This document shows, one piece after another, positions 36,539-46,551 of a stretch of DNA of 64,000 bases. The DNA is from an uncultured Bacteroidales bacterium (lineage in GTDB: Bacteria; Bacteroidota; Bacteroidia; Bacteroidales; Bacteroidaceae): contig CACZCZ010000003.1 in NCBI GenBank assembly GCA_902779845.1, forward strand, positions 186,001 through 250,000, given 5' to 3'. The notes beneath the pieces were generated by a model. That model saw nothing but the letters and a program-made list of their open reading frames with translations. It made no database searches and had not been told where the DNA came from. Both the position numbers and the translations under genes were made by a program. The stretch's first letter is position 1, and the number at the start of each line of letters is the position of its first letter.

Positions 36539-39500
36539 ATGTTCCGCAGGCATAACAGCTTGCGAAGGATTCTTTTATTTTTCACGCTTTCATTTTTCAC
36601 CTTCCATTTTGCTGCTTTTGCCCAAAAGGATTCCCTCCGTGTCCGTCCCCAGCACACCATTCCTGAGACTTACGAGGATCTGGACACCGTAGCCGTTTCT
36701 CTTCACACACCCGACAACCTGAAACAGGTGGCTGAGCTGGATTCGCTGACCGGCAACTACCGTGTCGGCATGAAGCTGGGCACGGGCGGTTACCTGAACA
36801 CGCCTATTCTGATGACGCCGGAGGAGTACCAGCAGTGGACGCTGCGCCAGTCTATGGGCGCCTACTACCGCCAGAAGAACCGCGAGGCTTTCGAGAGCTC
36901 GGGCAAAAGCAAGTTTGACTTCACCGACATGCATTTCAACCTGGGGCCGGCGGAGAAGATCTTCGGTCCTGGCGGCGTGAGCATCAAGACACAGGGTTCT
37001 GCCGAGATCAAGGTGGGCGGCAACATGAAGAAGCAGGACAACCCGTCGCTGGCTGCCAACCGCCGCAAGACCTTCGGCTTCGACTTCGACGAGAAGATTA
37101 ACCTCAGCGTAACGGGTAAGGTCGGTGATAAAATCAACATGAACATCAACTACAACACCGACGCTACGTTCAACTTCGACGCCCAGCAGCTGAAACTGAA
37201 GTACGACGGCAAGGAGGATGAAATCATCAAGTTGGTGGAGGCCGGTAATGTCTCGATGCCCTCGAACTCCACGCTCATCAGCGGCGTCAGCAGCCTCTTC
37301 GGTCTGCGCACCGATGTGCAGTTCGGTAAGTTGAAGTTGCAGGCCGTGGTGAGTCAGAAGAACTCAGCCTCGAAGAGCGCCAGCTCCAAGGGCGGTGCCC
37401 AGACGCAGAACTATGAGTTCTCGGCTGTTGACTACGAAGAGAACCGCCACTACTGGCTCTCCCACTTCTTCCGTGACAACTACGACCGCTGGATGAAGAC
37501 GCTGCCGACCATTGCCAGCGGTGTCAACATCAAGCGCATCGAGGTGTGGGTGACCAACAAGCGTGCTGCCTCGACGCAGAACAACCGCAACCTCATCGCC
37601 TTCACCGACCTGGCCGAGACCACCCACATCTGCAATCCCATCTGGAAGAGCACCGGAACCAGCGTGTTGCCGCAGAACCGTTCCAACACACTCTACGACG
37701 ACATCATTAACAACTACCCCGATGCCCGCGACATCAGTATGGCCACAACCGTTCTCGACGGCATCGAAGATTTCAAGGGCGGCAATGACTACGAGAAGTT
37801 GCAGAGCGCCCGTCTGCTTAGTTCCAATGAGTACACCCTCAACAGCGCCCTCGGTTACATCTCGCTGACGGCACAGCTGGAGCCCGACGAGGTGCTGGCC
37901 GTAGCCTTTGAATACACCTATGGCGGTCAGACCTATCAGGTCGGTGAGTTCTCTTCTGATCTCACGGATTCCGGCCAGAGCCTCTACGTGAAGGCCTTGA
38001 AGAGCACCACCAGCTCGCCGCGCTTCGGCAACTGGCCGCTGATGATGAAGAACATCTATCCGCTGGGTGCCACTTCGACGCAGCGCGAGAAGTTCCGCCT
38101 CGACATCAAGTACCTGAGTGACTCCACTGGTGTCTATCTGACCTACCTGCCTGAGCCCAACCTGAAAAGCACGCCGCTGCTGCGCGCGATGAATCTGGAC
38201 CGTTTGGACAACAACAACCGTGCCAACCCCGACGGCCAGTTCGACTATGTCGAGGGCTACACCATTTCCAACGGTCGCATCATCTTCCCTGTGGCCGAGC
38301 CTTTCGGCGCTTATCTGCGCGCATGGATTGGCAACGACGACGTCGCCAACAAATATTGTTTCGAAGCACTCTATGACAGCACCAAGACTGTGGCCAAGCA
38401 GGTGGCAGAGAAGAACAAGTTCCTGCTCACAGGCCGCTACAAAGGCACGAACGGGGCCGAGATAGACCTGGGCGCCACGAACATCGCGCCGGGTTCTGTG
38501 AAGGTGACGGCGGGCGGCGTGGAGCTGACCGAGAATGTGGATTACCGCGTCGATTATTCCATGGGTACGGTCTATATCCTCAACCAGAGCCTCATCGATG
38601 CGGGCACGAAGATCAATGCCAGCGTGGAGAGCAACGATGTCTATGGGATGCAGCGCAAGACGTTCCTGGGTGTGAACTGGGATTATGAGTTCTCCAAGAA
38701 CTTCGTCATCGGCGGTACGCTGCAGTTCCTCAACGAGCAACCCATGACCACGAAGGTGAACATGGGCACAGAGCCCCTGAAGAATACGCTGTGGGGCCTG
38801 CACATGGACTGGAAGCACGAAGCGCAGTGGCTCACCAACGCCCTCAACGCCATCCCATTCCTGAATTTCACGCAGCCCTCGCAGATCTCCTTCAGCGGCG
38901 ACTTCGCCCAGCTCATTGCCGGGCAGAACCACAAGGTGCAGGGCAGCGCGTCGTACATGGATGACTTCGAGAACACCAAGAACCGCATGAGCATCTCCTC
39001 GCCCACGGCGTGGATGATGTCTTCTGTGCCTTACCCCTTCGAGGGCGCCCGTTTCACCGACGATGTGCGCAGCGGCTACCAGCGTGCCCTGCTGGCCTGG
39101 TACTATATCGACCCCATCTTCACACGCCGCAGCAGTTCCCTGACACCCTCGCACATCAAGAGCGACCTGGAGCAGCTCTCCAACCACTATGTCCGTGAGG
39201 TCTATGAGCGCGAGCTCTATCCCAATAAGTCGCAGACCAGCTACAGCGAGGCCGCTTCGCTCAACGTGCTTAACTTGGCTTACTACCCCAATGAGCGTGG
39301 CGCCTACAACCTCAACCCCGATGTCGATGAGCGTGGCCGTCTGCGCAACCCCACCGAGATGTGGGGCGGCATGATGCGAAGGCTGGACAACCCCGACTTC
39401 GAAGCTCAGAACATCGAGTACATGGAGTTCTGGATGCTCGATCCCTTCATATATACGGGTGGTGACACCAGCTACGGCGGCGAACTCTATATTAACTTAG

Positions 39501-42500
39501 GCGAGGTCAGCGAGGACGTGCTCAAGGACGGCAAGAAGTTCTATGAGAGCGGTCTGCCCCTGGATGACAACCCCGGCTATTTCACCGAGACGGTCTGGGG
39601 ACGCGTACCTGTTGGCACGAGCGTCACCTATGCCTTCAATAATGAAAGCGGAGCGCGCACGAAACAGGACGTGGGTCTCAACGGCCTCAGCTCCGAACAG
39701 GAACGCACCTATGGTGTCTATGCCCAATATCTGGCCGATATCCAAGGAAAAGTGTCTCCTGAAGTTTTCGACAGTCTCCTCATCGACCCTGCAGGCGACG
39801 ACTACCACTACTACCGCGGAACGGACTTCGACCAGCAGCAGAAGAGCATCCTCGACCGCTACAAGCGCATCAACATGCCCGAGGGCAACTCGCCCGCCAC
39901 GGAGAACTCTCCCGAGAGCTACGAGACGGCCTACAAGACCACGCCTGATGTGGAGGACATCAATCAGGACTACACCCTCAACGAGTACGAGAAATACTTC
40001 CAGTACCACATCAGCCTGCACCCGGGTGACACCCTCGTCGGGCGCAACTACATTACCGATGTGCGCCACGCCAGCGTGAAGCTGCGCAACGGCGACACGC
40101 AGACCGTGAAGTGGTTCCAGTTCCGTGTGCCGCTGCAGGAGTTTGAGCGTGCCGTGAACGGCATCAGCGACTTCACCAGCATCCGCTTCATCCGCATGTA
40201 CCTCACCGGCTTCCAGAAGCCCATCGTCCTGCGTTTTGCCACCCTCGACCTGGTGCAGGCCGACTGGCGTAACTACACGCAGAGCCTCTACGTGGGCCAG
40301 AACGAGGCCGCCAATGCCACGATGGAGGTGAGCGCTGTCAACATCGAGGAGAACAACGACAAGCAGCCCGTCAACTACGTGCTGCCGCCGGGCGTCAGCC
40401 GCGTCACCGACCCCTCGCAGACACAGCTCGTGGAGAGCAACGAGCAGGCCCTCTCCATCATCGTCAAGAACCTGTCGCCCGGCGACGCCAAGGCGGTGTT
40501 CAAGAACTGCAACTATGACATGCGCCAGTACAAGCACCTGCAGATGTTCGTCCACGCCAACGCCCTTTTGCAGGACGTCACCGACCTGCAGAACGGCGAG
40601 ACGTCGCTCTTCATCCGTCTGGGTTCCGACTACCGCAGCAACTTCTACGAGTATGAGATCCCGTTGCACCTGACGCCCGCCGGCCACTACGACACATACA
40701 ACGTAGATGGCTGCATGGCTGTCTGGCCCGAGGAGAATATGGTTGATGTGGATTTGAGCAAGCTCACCAATGTGAAGAAGAACCGCAACCACGAGAAGAG
40801 CCTGGGCAACGCCAGCTTCAGCCGCGAGTTCTATGAGTTCGACAGCGACCGTCCCAGCAACCGCATCACAGTGATGGGTAATCCCACGCTCGGCGAGGTG
40901 AAGGTCATCATGATTGGTGTCCGCAACAACGGCCGCTCGGTGAAGAGTGTCGAGGTGTGGGCCAATGAGCTGCGCCTGCAGGAGTTCTCCAACGAAGGCG
41001 GTTGGGCAGCCCAGGCGGCGCTGAACATCCAGCTCTCAGACCTCGGTAGCGTCAACTTCACAGGACACATCGAGAAGGCCGGCTTCGGCGGTATCGAACA
41101 GACGGTGGCAGAGCGCACCAACGAGGACACCTATGAGTACAACATCACCACGCAGGTGGACCTGGGCAAGCTCCTGCCGCCCAAGGCCAAGCTCAGCGCA
41201 CCCCTCTACTACAGCTACGCCAAGGAGATCGTCAAACCCAAGTACAACCCCTTGGACACCGACATGCTCCTGAGCGATGCCCTCGACGCTGTCACCACGC
41301 AGCACGAGAAGGACAGCATCACCAGCCTCACCACACGCAAGCAGACCTCCCAGAACCTCTCGCTCACCGGCGTCAAGCTGAACATACAGTCGCGCAAGCA
41401 TCCCATGCCGTGGGACCCCGCCAACTTCACCTTCAACTACAGCTGGCAGCACACGTACAACACGGGTGAGACCACCGTCTATGAGCACGAGAAGAACTGG
41501 CGAGGAGGCCTCAACTACAGCTGGACGCCCAACTGGAAGGCCTGGGAGCCTTTCAAGAAGATGAAGTCCAAGAGCAAGTGGCTGCAGCTCATCAAGGACC
41601 TGAACTTCAACTATGCGCCGCAGAGCCTGACCTTCAACACCGACATCGTCCGCAGCTACTACGAGATTCAAGAGCGCGACATGGACAACCTCGAGTCGCC
41701 CAACTCCATTCCCGTGCGCTGGACACCCACGTTCCTGTGGAACCGCGAGTTCAACCTGCGATGGGACCTCACCAAGTCGTTGCACTTCAGCTTCCAGAGC
41801 GGCACTCATGCCGAGATAGAGGAACCCTACACACCCGTGAACAAAGACCTCTACCCCGACCGCTATACCGCGTGGAAAGACAGCGTCTGGCAGAGCATCC
41901 GCGGCTTCGGCACACCCCTCGACTATCAGCAGAGCGTGCAGGCCAGCTATAAAGTGCCTTTCGAGAAGATCCCCGCCACAGACTGGATTAGCGTTGACGG
42001 AACTTATCAGGCCACCTATGGCTGGAAGCGCGGAGCCGAATATGAGGACGGATCCTCGCTCGGCAACAACATCAACAACCAGCGCAGCATCAATGTCAAC
42101 GGCAAGCTCAACATGGAGACCCTCTACAACCACTCCACCTTCCTGAAGGAGGCCAACAAGCGCTTCTCCACCTCCACCATCAAGAGCGAGGGCAAGAAGA
42201 AAGACCAGGCCAAGCAGAAGGAGAAGGAAGCCAAGAAGAAGGAGCAAGCCGCTGCGGCCAAGGCACGTGCCGATGCCGAGAAGAAGGCTGCCGCAGGCGA
42301 CAGCACAGCCCTCAAGGCGCTCAACGACCCCTCCAAGGTGAAGGCACAGACCAACGCCCGTGGCACCAGCCAGCAGAAGGAGAAACAGTTCAAGGGCTTC
42401 GCCGGTGAGGTGACGCTGGTGGCCGACAGCGCCATCGACGTGAAGCACGGGCAGAAGAGCAAGCGCATCCGCGTTACCGCTAAGGACGAGAAGGGCAAGA

Positions 42501-44380
42501 GCTACGACATCCACTACACCCGCGTCGATGAAAACACCATCCGCATCAAGCCGCCGCGCGAACTCGTAGAGGAGGCCCGCAAGGCACGCCGCCTGCAGGA
42601 GCAGGCACAAGCCGAGGCCAAGCGCCTGCGAGAGAACGAAATCAAGGCTGCCCGCAAAGCCCTGAAGCAGGCGAAGAAGGCGGGCATCGCCGACAGCATC
42701 GCTGCCATCGAAGCCTACCTGGCAGCCCTCGACACACTGCCCATCACGCCCGTGGTGCAGACCGACTCCGCCGGCTCGCAACCCGTTGACGACCTGGCTT
42801 CGCTGACCAAGAAGCTGCGCGTCAATGTCATCGCCAAGCCGAAGCTGGAGGACGAGAAATGGTACCAGTGGGTGCAGGCTGGCGCCCGCTTCCTGATGAT
42901 GCTGCGCAACGTCAGCGTCAGCTACCGCAACACCTATGCCCTCGCGCTGCCCGGCTTCATGCCCAGCGTGGGCGACATGCTCGGCCAGAAGAAAGTGGGT
43001 GGCGTCTTCGCGCCAGGTCTGGACTACGCCTTCGGCTTCGTCGGCGACGGCTACATCGAGCGTGCCCAGGAGCGCGGCTGGCTGCTCAACGCCGACAGCG
43101 TGGCTACGCCCGCCACCACCAATGCTACCGAGGACCTGCAGATCAAGGCCACCCTTGAACCCTTCCCCGACTTCAAGATCGACCTCAACGCCAGCCGCAC
43201 CATGAACCGCAACAAGAGTGTGCAGTTCATGTATGCGGGCAGTCCCACCACGCAGACCGGCTCCTTCAACATGACCACGATTAGCATCGCCTCTGCCTTC
43301 AGCAGCCGCGGCAATGCCGACAACGGCTACAGCAGCGAGCCCTTCCGCCGCTTCATCGACTACCTCGATGTCATCCAGCAGCGCGTGGAGAACCGCTATG
43401 TGGGCACCAGCTACCCCGAGGGCGTAGGCCACAGCGGCCGCTTCGACCCCGCCAACGGCACCGTCAACAAGTACAGTGCCGACGTGATGGTGCCGGCCTT
43501 CCTCACGGCCTACACCGGCGGCCGTGCCAACACCACGCCCCTCGACCTCTTCCCCTCCATCCTGCGCATACTGCCCAACTGGAGCCTCTCCTACAAAGGC
43601 CTCTCCAACCTGCCTTGGATTCGCGACCACTTCAAGAGCGTCACCCTCAACCACGCCTACAAGAGCGTCTATGCCATCGGCTCCTACAACAGCTATTCCT
43701 CATGGGTCTCCTGCATGAACGGCTCTGACATGGGCTACGTCATGAACACCACCACGGGCGACTTCCAGCCTTCCTCCATGTACGACATCTCCACCGTCAG
43801 CATCAACGAGGCCTTCTCGCCGCTCATCGGTCTCAATGTCACCATGGAGAACAACATGACCTTCAAGCTGGAGTACCGCAAGACGCGTGTCCTCACCCTC
43901 TCCATGACAGCCGCACAGATTAACGAAGCCAGCAGTGCCGACATCGTCTTCGGGTGGGGCTACAAGATCAACGACCTCAAGATCGGCTCCCTCTTCAAGC
44001 GCAAGAGCAGCAGCCAGAAAGCATCAGCCAGGAACCGCAGCCGCAACAGCAAGAAAAACGAGGACGAGAAGAGCACCAACAGCCGCAACAGCAGTAGCAG
44101 CAGCCGCAGCACCTTTGCCCACTCGCTGAACCTGCGCTTCGACTTCTCCTACCGCAACCAGGATGCCCTCACGCGCAACATCCAGACCGGGCTCTCCGAG
44201 GCCACCAGCGGCAACCGTGCCATCAAAGCCAGCTTCGCCGCCGACTACGCCATCAGCCGCTACGTCACCCTCTCCCTTTTCTACGACCGCCAGCGCAACC
44301 AGCCCCTCCTCTCCTCCAACGCCTATCCCACCATCACCCAGGACTTCGGCTTCAACCTCAAGCTGACGTTGACCCGCTAA
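36539..44380 (+). CDS. sprA: Cell-surface protein SprA, T9SS outer-membrane translocon
   Basis: A giant protein of 2,613 residues from ATG 36539 (MFRRHNSLRR, signal peptide ending FAAFAQ). An earlier GTG at 36494 lies within the junction repeat and is unlikely. SprA homologues form a very large single-chain beta barrel that is the type IX secretion pore. Family landmarks include DFDEKINLSVTGKVGDKI near 200 and the repeated Asn/Tyr-rich strands through to the final FGFNLKLTLTR, a typical outer-membrane C-terminus. Alanine/lysine-rich helical stretches (about 1881-1925, 2007-2060) and a Ser/Arg/Asn-rich stretch (about 2486-2524) look like low-complexity expansions, consistent with a length somewhat above the usual about 2,400. 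Confidence 0.95.
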   Translation: MFRRHNSLRRILLFFTLSFFTFHFAAFAQKDSLRVRPQHTIPETYEDLDTVAVSLHTPDNLKQVAELDSLTGNYRVGMKLGTGGYLNTPILMTPEEYQQWTLRQSMGAYYRQKNREAFESSGKSKFDFTDMHFNLGPAEKIFGPGGVSIKTQGSAEIKVGGNMKKQDNPSLAANRRKTFGFDFDEKINLSVTGKVGDKINMNINYNTDATFNFDAQQLKLKYDGKEDEIIKLVEAGNVSMPSNSTLISGVSSLFGLRTDVQFGKLKLQAVVSQKNSASKSASSKGGAQTQNYEFSAVDYEENRHYWLSHFFRDNYDRWMKTLPTIASGVNIKRIEVWVTNKRAASTQNNRNLIAFTDLAETTHICNPIWKSTGTSVLPQNRSNTLYDDIINNYPDARDISMATTVLDGIEDFKGGNDYEKLQSARLLSSNEYTLNSALGYISLTAQLEPDEVLAVAFEYTYGGQTYQVGEFSSDLTDSGQSLYVKALKSTTSSPRFGNWPLMMKNIYPLGATSTQREKFRLDIKYLSDSTGVYLTYLPEPNLKSTPLLRAMNLDRLDNNNRANPDGQFDYVEGYTISNGRIIFPVAEPFGAYLRAWIGNDDVANKYCFEALYDSTKTVAKQVAEKNKFLLTGRYKGTNGAEIDLGATNIAPGSVKVTAGGVELTENVDYRVDYSMGTVYILNQSLIDAGTKINASVESNDVYGMQRKTFLGVNWDYEFSKNFVIGGTLQFLNEQPMTTKVNMGTEPLKNTLWGLHMDWKHEAQWLTNALNAIPFLNFTQPSQISFSGDFAQLIAGQNHKVQGSASYMDDFENTKNRMSISSPTAWMMSSVPYPFEGARFTDDVRSGYQRALLAWYYIDPIFTRRSSSLTPSHIKSDLEQLSNHYVREVYERELYPNKSQTSYSEAASLNVLNLAYYPNERGAYNLNPDVDERGRLRNPTEMWGGMMRRLDNPDFEAQNIEYMEFWMLDPFIYTGGDTSYGGELYINLGEVSEDVLKDGKKFYESGLPLDDNPGYFTETVWGRVPVGTSVTYAFNNESGARTKQDVGLNGLSSEQERTYGVYAQYLADIQGKVSPEVFDSLLIDPAGDDYHYYRGTDFDQQQKSILDRYKRINMPEGNSPATENSPESYETAYKTTPDVEDINQDYTLNEYEKYFQYHISLHPGDTLVGRNYITDVRHASVKLRNGDTQTVKWFQFRVPLQEFERAVNGISDFTSIRFIRMYLTGFQKPIVLRFATLDLVQADWRNYTQSLYVGQNEAANATMEVSAVNIEENNDKQPVNYVLPPGVSRVTDPSQTQLVESNEQALSIIVKNLSPGDAKAVFKNCNYDMRQYKHLQMFVHANALLQDVTDLQNGETSLFIRLGSDYRSNFYEYEIPLHLTPAGHYDTYNVDGCMAVWPEENMVDVDLSKLTNVKKNRNHEKSLGNASFSREFYEFDSDRPSNRITVMGNPTLGEVKVIMIGVRNNGRSVKSVEVWANELRLQEFSNEGGWAAQAALNIQLSDLGSVNFTGHIEKAGFGGIEQTVAERTNEDTYEYNITTQVDLGKLLPPKAKLSAPLYYSYAKEIVKPKYNPLDTDMLLSDALDAVTTQHEKDSITSLTTRKQTSQNLSLTGVKLNIQSRKHPMPWDPANFTFNYSWQHTYNTGETTVYEHEKNWRGGLNYSWTPNWKAWEPFKKMKSKSKWLQLIKDLNFNYAPQSLTFNTDIVRSYYEIQERDMDNLESPNSIPVRWTPTFLWNREFNLRWDLTKSLHFSFQSGTHAEIEEPYTPVNKDLYPDRYTAWKDSVWQSIRGFGTPLDYQQSVQASYKVPFEKIPATDWISVDGTYQATYGWKRGAEYEDGSSLGNNINNQRSINVNGKLNMETLYNHSTFLKEANKRFSTSTIKSEGKKKDQAKQKEKEAKKKEQAAAAKARADAEKKAAAGDSTALKALNDPSKVKAQTNARGTSQQKEKQFKGFAGEVTLVADSAIDVKHGQKSKRIRVTAKDEKGKSYDIHYTRVDENTIRIKPPRELVEEARKARRLQEQAQAEAKRLRENEIKAARKALKQAKKAGIADSIAAIEAYLAALDTLPITPVVQTDSAGSQPVDDLASLTKKLRVNVIAKPKLEDEKWYQWVQAGARFLMMLRNVSVSYRNTYALALPGFMPSVGDMLGQKKVGGVFAPGLDYAFGFVGDGYIERAQERGWLLNADSVATPATTNATEDLQIKATLEPFPDFKIDLNASRTMNRNKSVQFMYAGSPTTQTGSFNMTTISIASAFSSRGNADNGYSSEPFRRFIDYLDVIQQRVENRYVGTSYPEGVGHSGRFDPANGTVNKYSADVMVPAFLTAYTGGRANTTPLDLFPSILRILPNWSLSYKGLSNLPWIRDHFKSVTLNHAYKSVYAIGSYNSYSSWVSCMNGSDMGYVMNTTTGDFQPSSMYDISTVSINEAFSPLIGLNVTMENNMTFKLEYRKTRVLTLSMTAAQINEASSADIVFGWGYKINDLKIGSLFKRKSSSQKASARNRSRNSKKNEDEKSTNSRNSSSSSRSTFAHSLNLRFDFSYRNQDALTRNIQTGLSEATSGNRAIKASFAADYAISRYVTLSLFYDRQRNQPLLSSNAYPTITQDFGFNLKLTLTR

Positions 44381-44450
44381 CTCCCATTCCTGCCTTTCTC
44401 CTCCTCCCTGCCTCCCCCTCCACGCAGAGAAGCCCTCGCTTTTCCCTCAT

Positions 44451-44538
44451 GAAGACCTAGGCCTTACGCCCATAAGACCATGGTCCTATCGCGTGAAGAC
44501 CTTGCTCTTCTTGTCATAAGACCAAGGTCTTCACGCGT
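44451..44538. repeat. Array of four palindromes with an exact 22-nt period
   Basis: Sixteen-nucleotide palindrome-like units start at 44451 (GAAGACCTAGGCCTTA), 44473 (TAAGACCATGGTCCTA), 44495 (GAAGACCTTGCTCTTC) and 44517 (TAAGACCAAGGTCTTC), separated by 6-nt spacers CGCCCA, TCGCGT, TTGTCA and ACGCGT. Directly after it lies the short hairpin TTTCTCACCAGTGAGAAA (44538-44555). Confidence 0.85.
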
Positions 44539-44598
44539 TTCTCACCAGTGAGAAAACCATTCACACTAGGCTGCACAGAGCCCCTTCCTTCTCTCCCC

Positions 44599-44678
44599 AA
44601 AAAAAGTTTTGCGGAAAACCCTACGAACCCTCCGAAATGTGGGGGAGGGTTCGTAGGGTTTTCCGCAAAACTTTTTTT
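44599..44678. terminator. Perfect 35-bp inverted repeat, bidirectional terminator or mobile hairpin
   Basis: AAAAAAAGTTTTGCGGAAAA continuing CCCTACGAACCCTCC (44599-44633), loop GAAATGTGGG, then the exact reverse complement (44644-44678). Both strands end the stem in seven T, as for a bidirectional terminator between the convergent sprA and the gene at 44763. The length and perfection exceed what termination needs. The remainder of 44381-44762 holds no gene. Confidence 0.85.
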
Positions 44679-44762
44679 CATTTAGACTCACAGATCACAG
44701 ATTCACCTCTGAAGTTTCCCTATGACAATATGAGTTGCTGGTTCTATGATGGCTAAGTCTTC

Positions 44763-46298
44763 TTATTGTTTCTTGCGCCACTGCCGTGTCCGTACGGCGA
44801 AGTTCTTGCGGAGGCATTCGCTGTAGAGCCAGGGCTCGCAGCTGTGGATGTCGCCCACGTTGATGAGGTCGCCGTAGGGGTGATACTCGGCACCGCTGTA
44901 GCCTGTGACCACAAGGACGTGGTAGTCGGGGTCGAGGCGTACGGTGATGGTGTCGTGGAGCGTGGCGGGGGTGTCGTCGGTGCGCCAGTTGACGGGGTTG
45001 ATGCCGAAACAGGTGGCGGCGATGACGGGTTTGACATATTTCACATCCTTCACGGTGTTATAGCAGATGGTGACGCCGGTGTCGCCTTCGCCCTCAGCGG
45101 GAAGAATGCGGTGGCAGGCGGCGGTGTCCTCGGGTGTCACCTTGTAGCCCAGGACATAGGCGGCAGCAAGCTGACGGTAGGTCTCGTCGCTCATGTGCTT
45201 CAGCAACTCCACCACGGCCAGGCCGCCTTGGCTGAAGCCGGCGACGATGAGGGGGCGTGAGGCATCGCGCTGTTGCAGGAAGTGGTCGAAGGCAGCGCAG
45301 ACATCGCCCATAGCGAGGCGTGTGCGGGCGCGGATGGTGTCTTCGTTCTGTGTCATGAAGGCGTCGATGGTGGTGTGGCGGTAGTAGGGGGCGTAGAAGC
45401 GGTTGCCGGGTGCCATGTAGGCTGCCACACCGTTGATCTCGGTGGCCATGTGCTCGCGGTGTACGGCGTTATAGACATCGGCGTAGTGGCACACGGTGCT
45501 GTCGGCCGTCCACCAGTCCTTCTCCCAGGTGGAGACGACGTAGAAGACGTCGGCGCCGGTGCCGTCAGCATCGCTGTCCTGCGTAATCCACAATGCGGGG
45601 TCTGTGTAGTCGGGAGCCTCGGGGCATTGCAGGAGGAAGCGCTCGGCAACGGGAAGGAAGAGGTCGTGGCCGGCGGCATTCAGGTGGGCGCGGTCGCTGC
45701 CGTTGCCACCTTGGAAGTAGGTCTTGCGGAACTGCTCGTCGGCGGCAAAGATGTTACTGCGGCGCGCGGCATCGAACACAGGGATGCCGTGGGCACTGCA
45801 CACCTCCAGCATGGCATCTACAACCTGCTGTCGCAGACTGCCCTCAAAGTTTTCGCAGGTCCAAGGCGTAAAGAAGAAAATCTTGGCATGTGGGTACTTG
45901 GCGATGAGTCCTTTGCAGAGGATGCCGAGTCGCTCCTTGAAGACATCCACGCCGATGGAATCGATGCGCCCGGGCACGCCGTCGTTGTGGCCGGCGATGA
46001 CGACGACATAGTCCAGCGAGTCCTTCATCTCGGTGTAGCGTTTGTACATCGCCGGTCCCCACACCTTCAGGTCGAGGGAGATGCTGTTGCCGTTGCGACC
46101 GTAGTTGAAGTACTGCATCCCGTGCTTCTTGGCGAACTTGTAGTGCCAGGTGTTCTCGACGGGTTCGCGGTGGTTGCGCACATAGCTGTCGCCGATGATG
46201 CCAATCTGCTTTCCCTGAAGCGGGTCGCTCTGTGCCCGACCCGCTGTCGGGAGCATCAACAGCGTTGCCAGCACAGCGGTGAATAGAAACTTCTTCAT
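44763..46298 (-). CDS. Secreted fusion of an SGNH hydrolase and a DUF3089 alpha/beta-hydrolase
   Basis: 511 residues from ATG 46298 (MKKFLFTAVL). Signal peptide to about residue 23. SGNH domain about 30-245: QIGIIGDSYV with Ser38, YGRNGNS, IAGHNDG and DRAHLNAAGHD. A second domain about 258-505 resembles DUF3089: ADVFYVVSTWEKD, NRFYAPYYRHTT, AFDHFLQQRDASRPLIVAGFSQGG with the serine elbow near 355, and a GDIHSCE histidine region. Both hydrolase active sites look intact, suggesting two successive ester cleavages; substrate unknown. The longer upstream frame crosses the promoter and was discarded. Confidence 0.8.
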   Translation of the reverse strand: MKKFLFTAVLATLLMLPTAGRAQSDPLQGKQIGIIGDSYVRNHREPVENTWHYKFAKKHGMQYFNYGRNGNSISLDLKVWGPAMYKRYTEMKDSLDYVVVIAGHNDGVPGRIDSIGVDVFKERLGILCKGLIAKYPHAKIFFFTPWTCENFEGSLRQQVVDAMLEVCSAHGIPVFDAARRSNIFAADEQFRKTYFQGGNGSDRAHLNAAGHDLFLPVAERFLLQCPEAPDYTDPALWITQDSDADGTGADVFYVVSTWEKDWWTADSTVCHYADVYNAVHREHMATEINGVAAYMAPGNRFYAPYYRHTTIDAFMTQNEDTIRARTRLAMGDVCAAFDHFLQQRDASRPLIVAGFSQGGLAVVELLKHMSDETYRQLAAAYVLGYKVTPEDTAACHRILPAEGEGDTGVTICYNTVKDVKYVKPVIAATCFGINPVNWRTDDTPATLHDTITVRLDPDYHVLVVTGYSGAEYHPYGDLINVGDIHSCEPWLYSECLRKNFAVRTRQWRKKQ

Positions 46299-46327
46299 GT
46301 CGTAAGTATTTGCTGTTTTCTTGTGGG

Positions 46328-46335
46328 CAAAGATA
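46328..46335 (-). promoter_or_regulatory. -7 box for the SGNH-DUF3089 gene
   Basis: TATCTTTGCC on the minus strand, 30 bp before the ATG. Confidence 0.65.
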
Positions 46336-46488
46336 GATATAATCTTCGAGATTATAAGCCCGCCGAGATAAAAATGTAAGCAAATTGCCTCGAAAAAGTT
46401 AGAAATAGAGAACGAAGGCAACCGTCTCATTCTTTCTGCACACTTTTCTGCGTTTTTGTGGATAAACGTGAAATTCATGCAATTTTCT

Positions 46489-46519
46489 TTTGCCGAATCA
46501 GAGAAACTCCTTACTTTTG
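46489..46519 (+). promoter_or_regulatory. Promoter of the degenerate higB gene (copy 1)
   Basis: TTTG (46489-46492), 19-nt spacer, TACTTTTG (46512-46519): an ideal -33/-7 pair for this phylum. Confidence 0.75.
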
Positions 46520-46551
46520 CCCCGGCTCTTGAAGGTTGTGCTGAATTAGGC

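Noticed and set aside
41036-43654. Minus-strand frame of 872 codons opposite sprA
   Set aside because: A valine/glycine/leucine-rich product without motifs, fully inside sprA; a codon-bias shadow. The same holds for 37364-39187 and 39497-40792.
44451-44538. 22-nt-period array considered as a CRISPR
   Set aside because: Spacers are 6 nt and the units are themselves palindromic and variable; no cas genes nearby.
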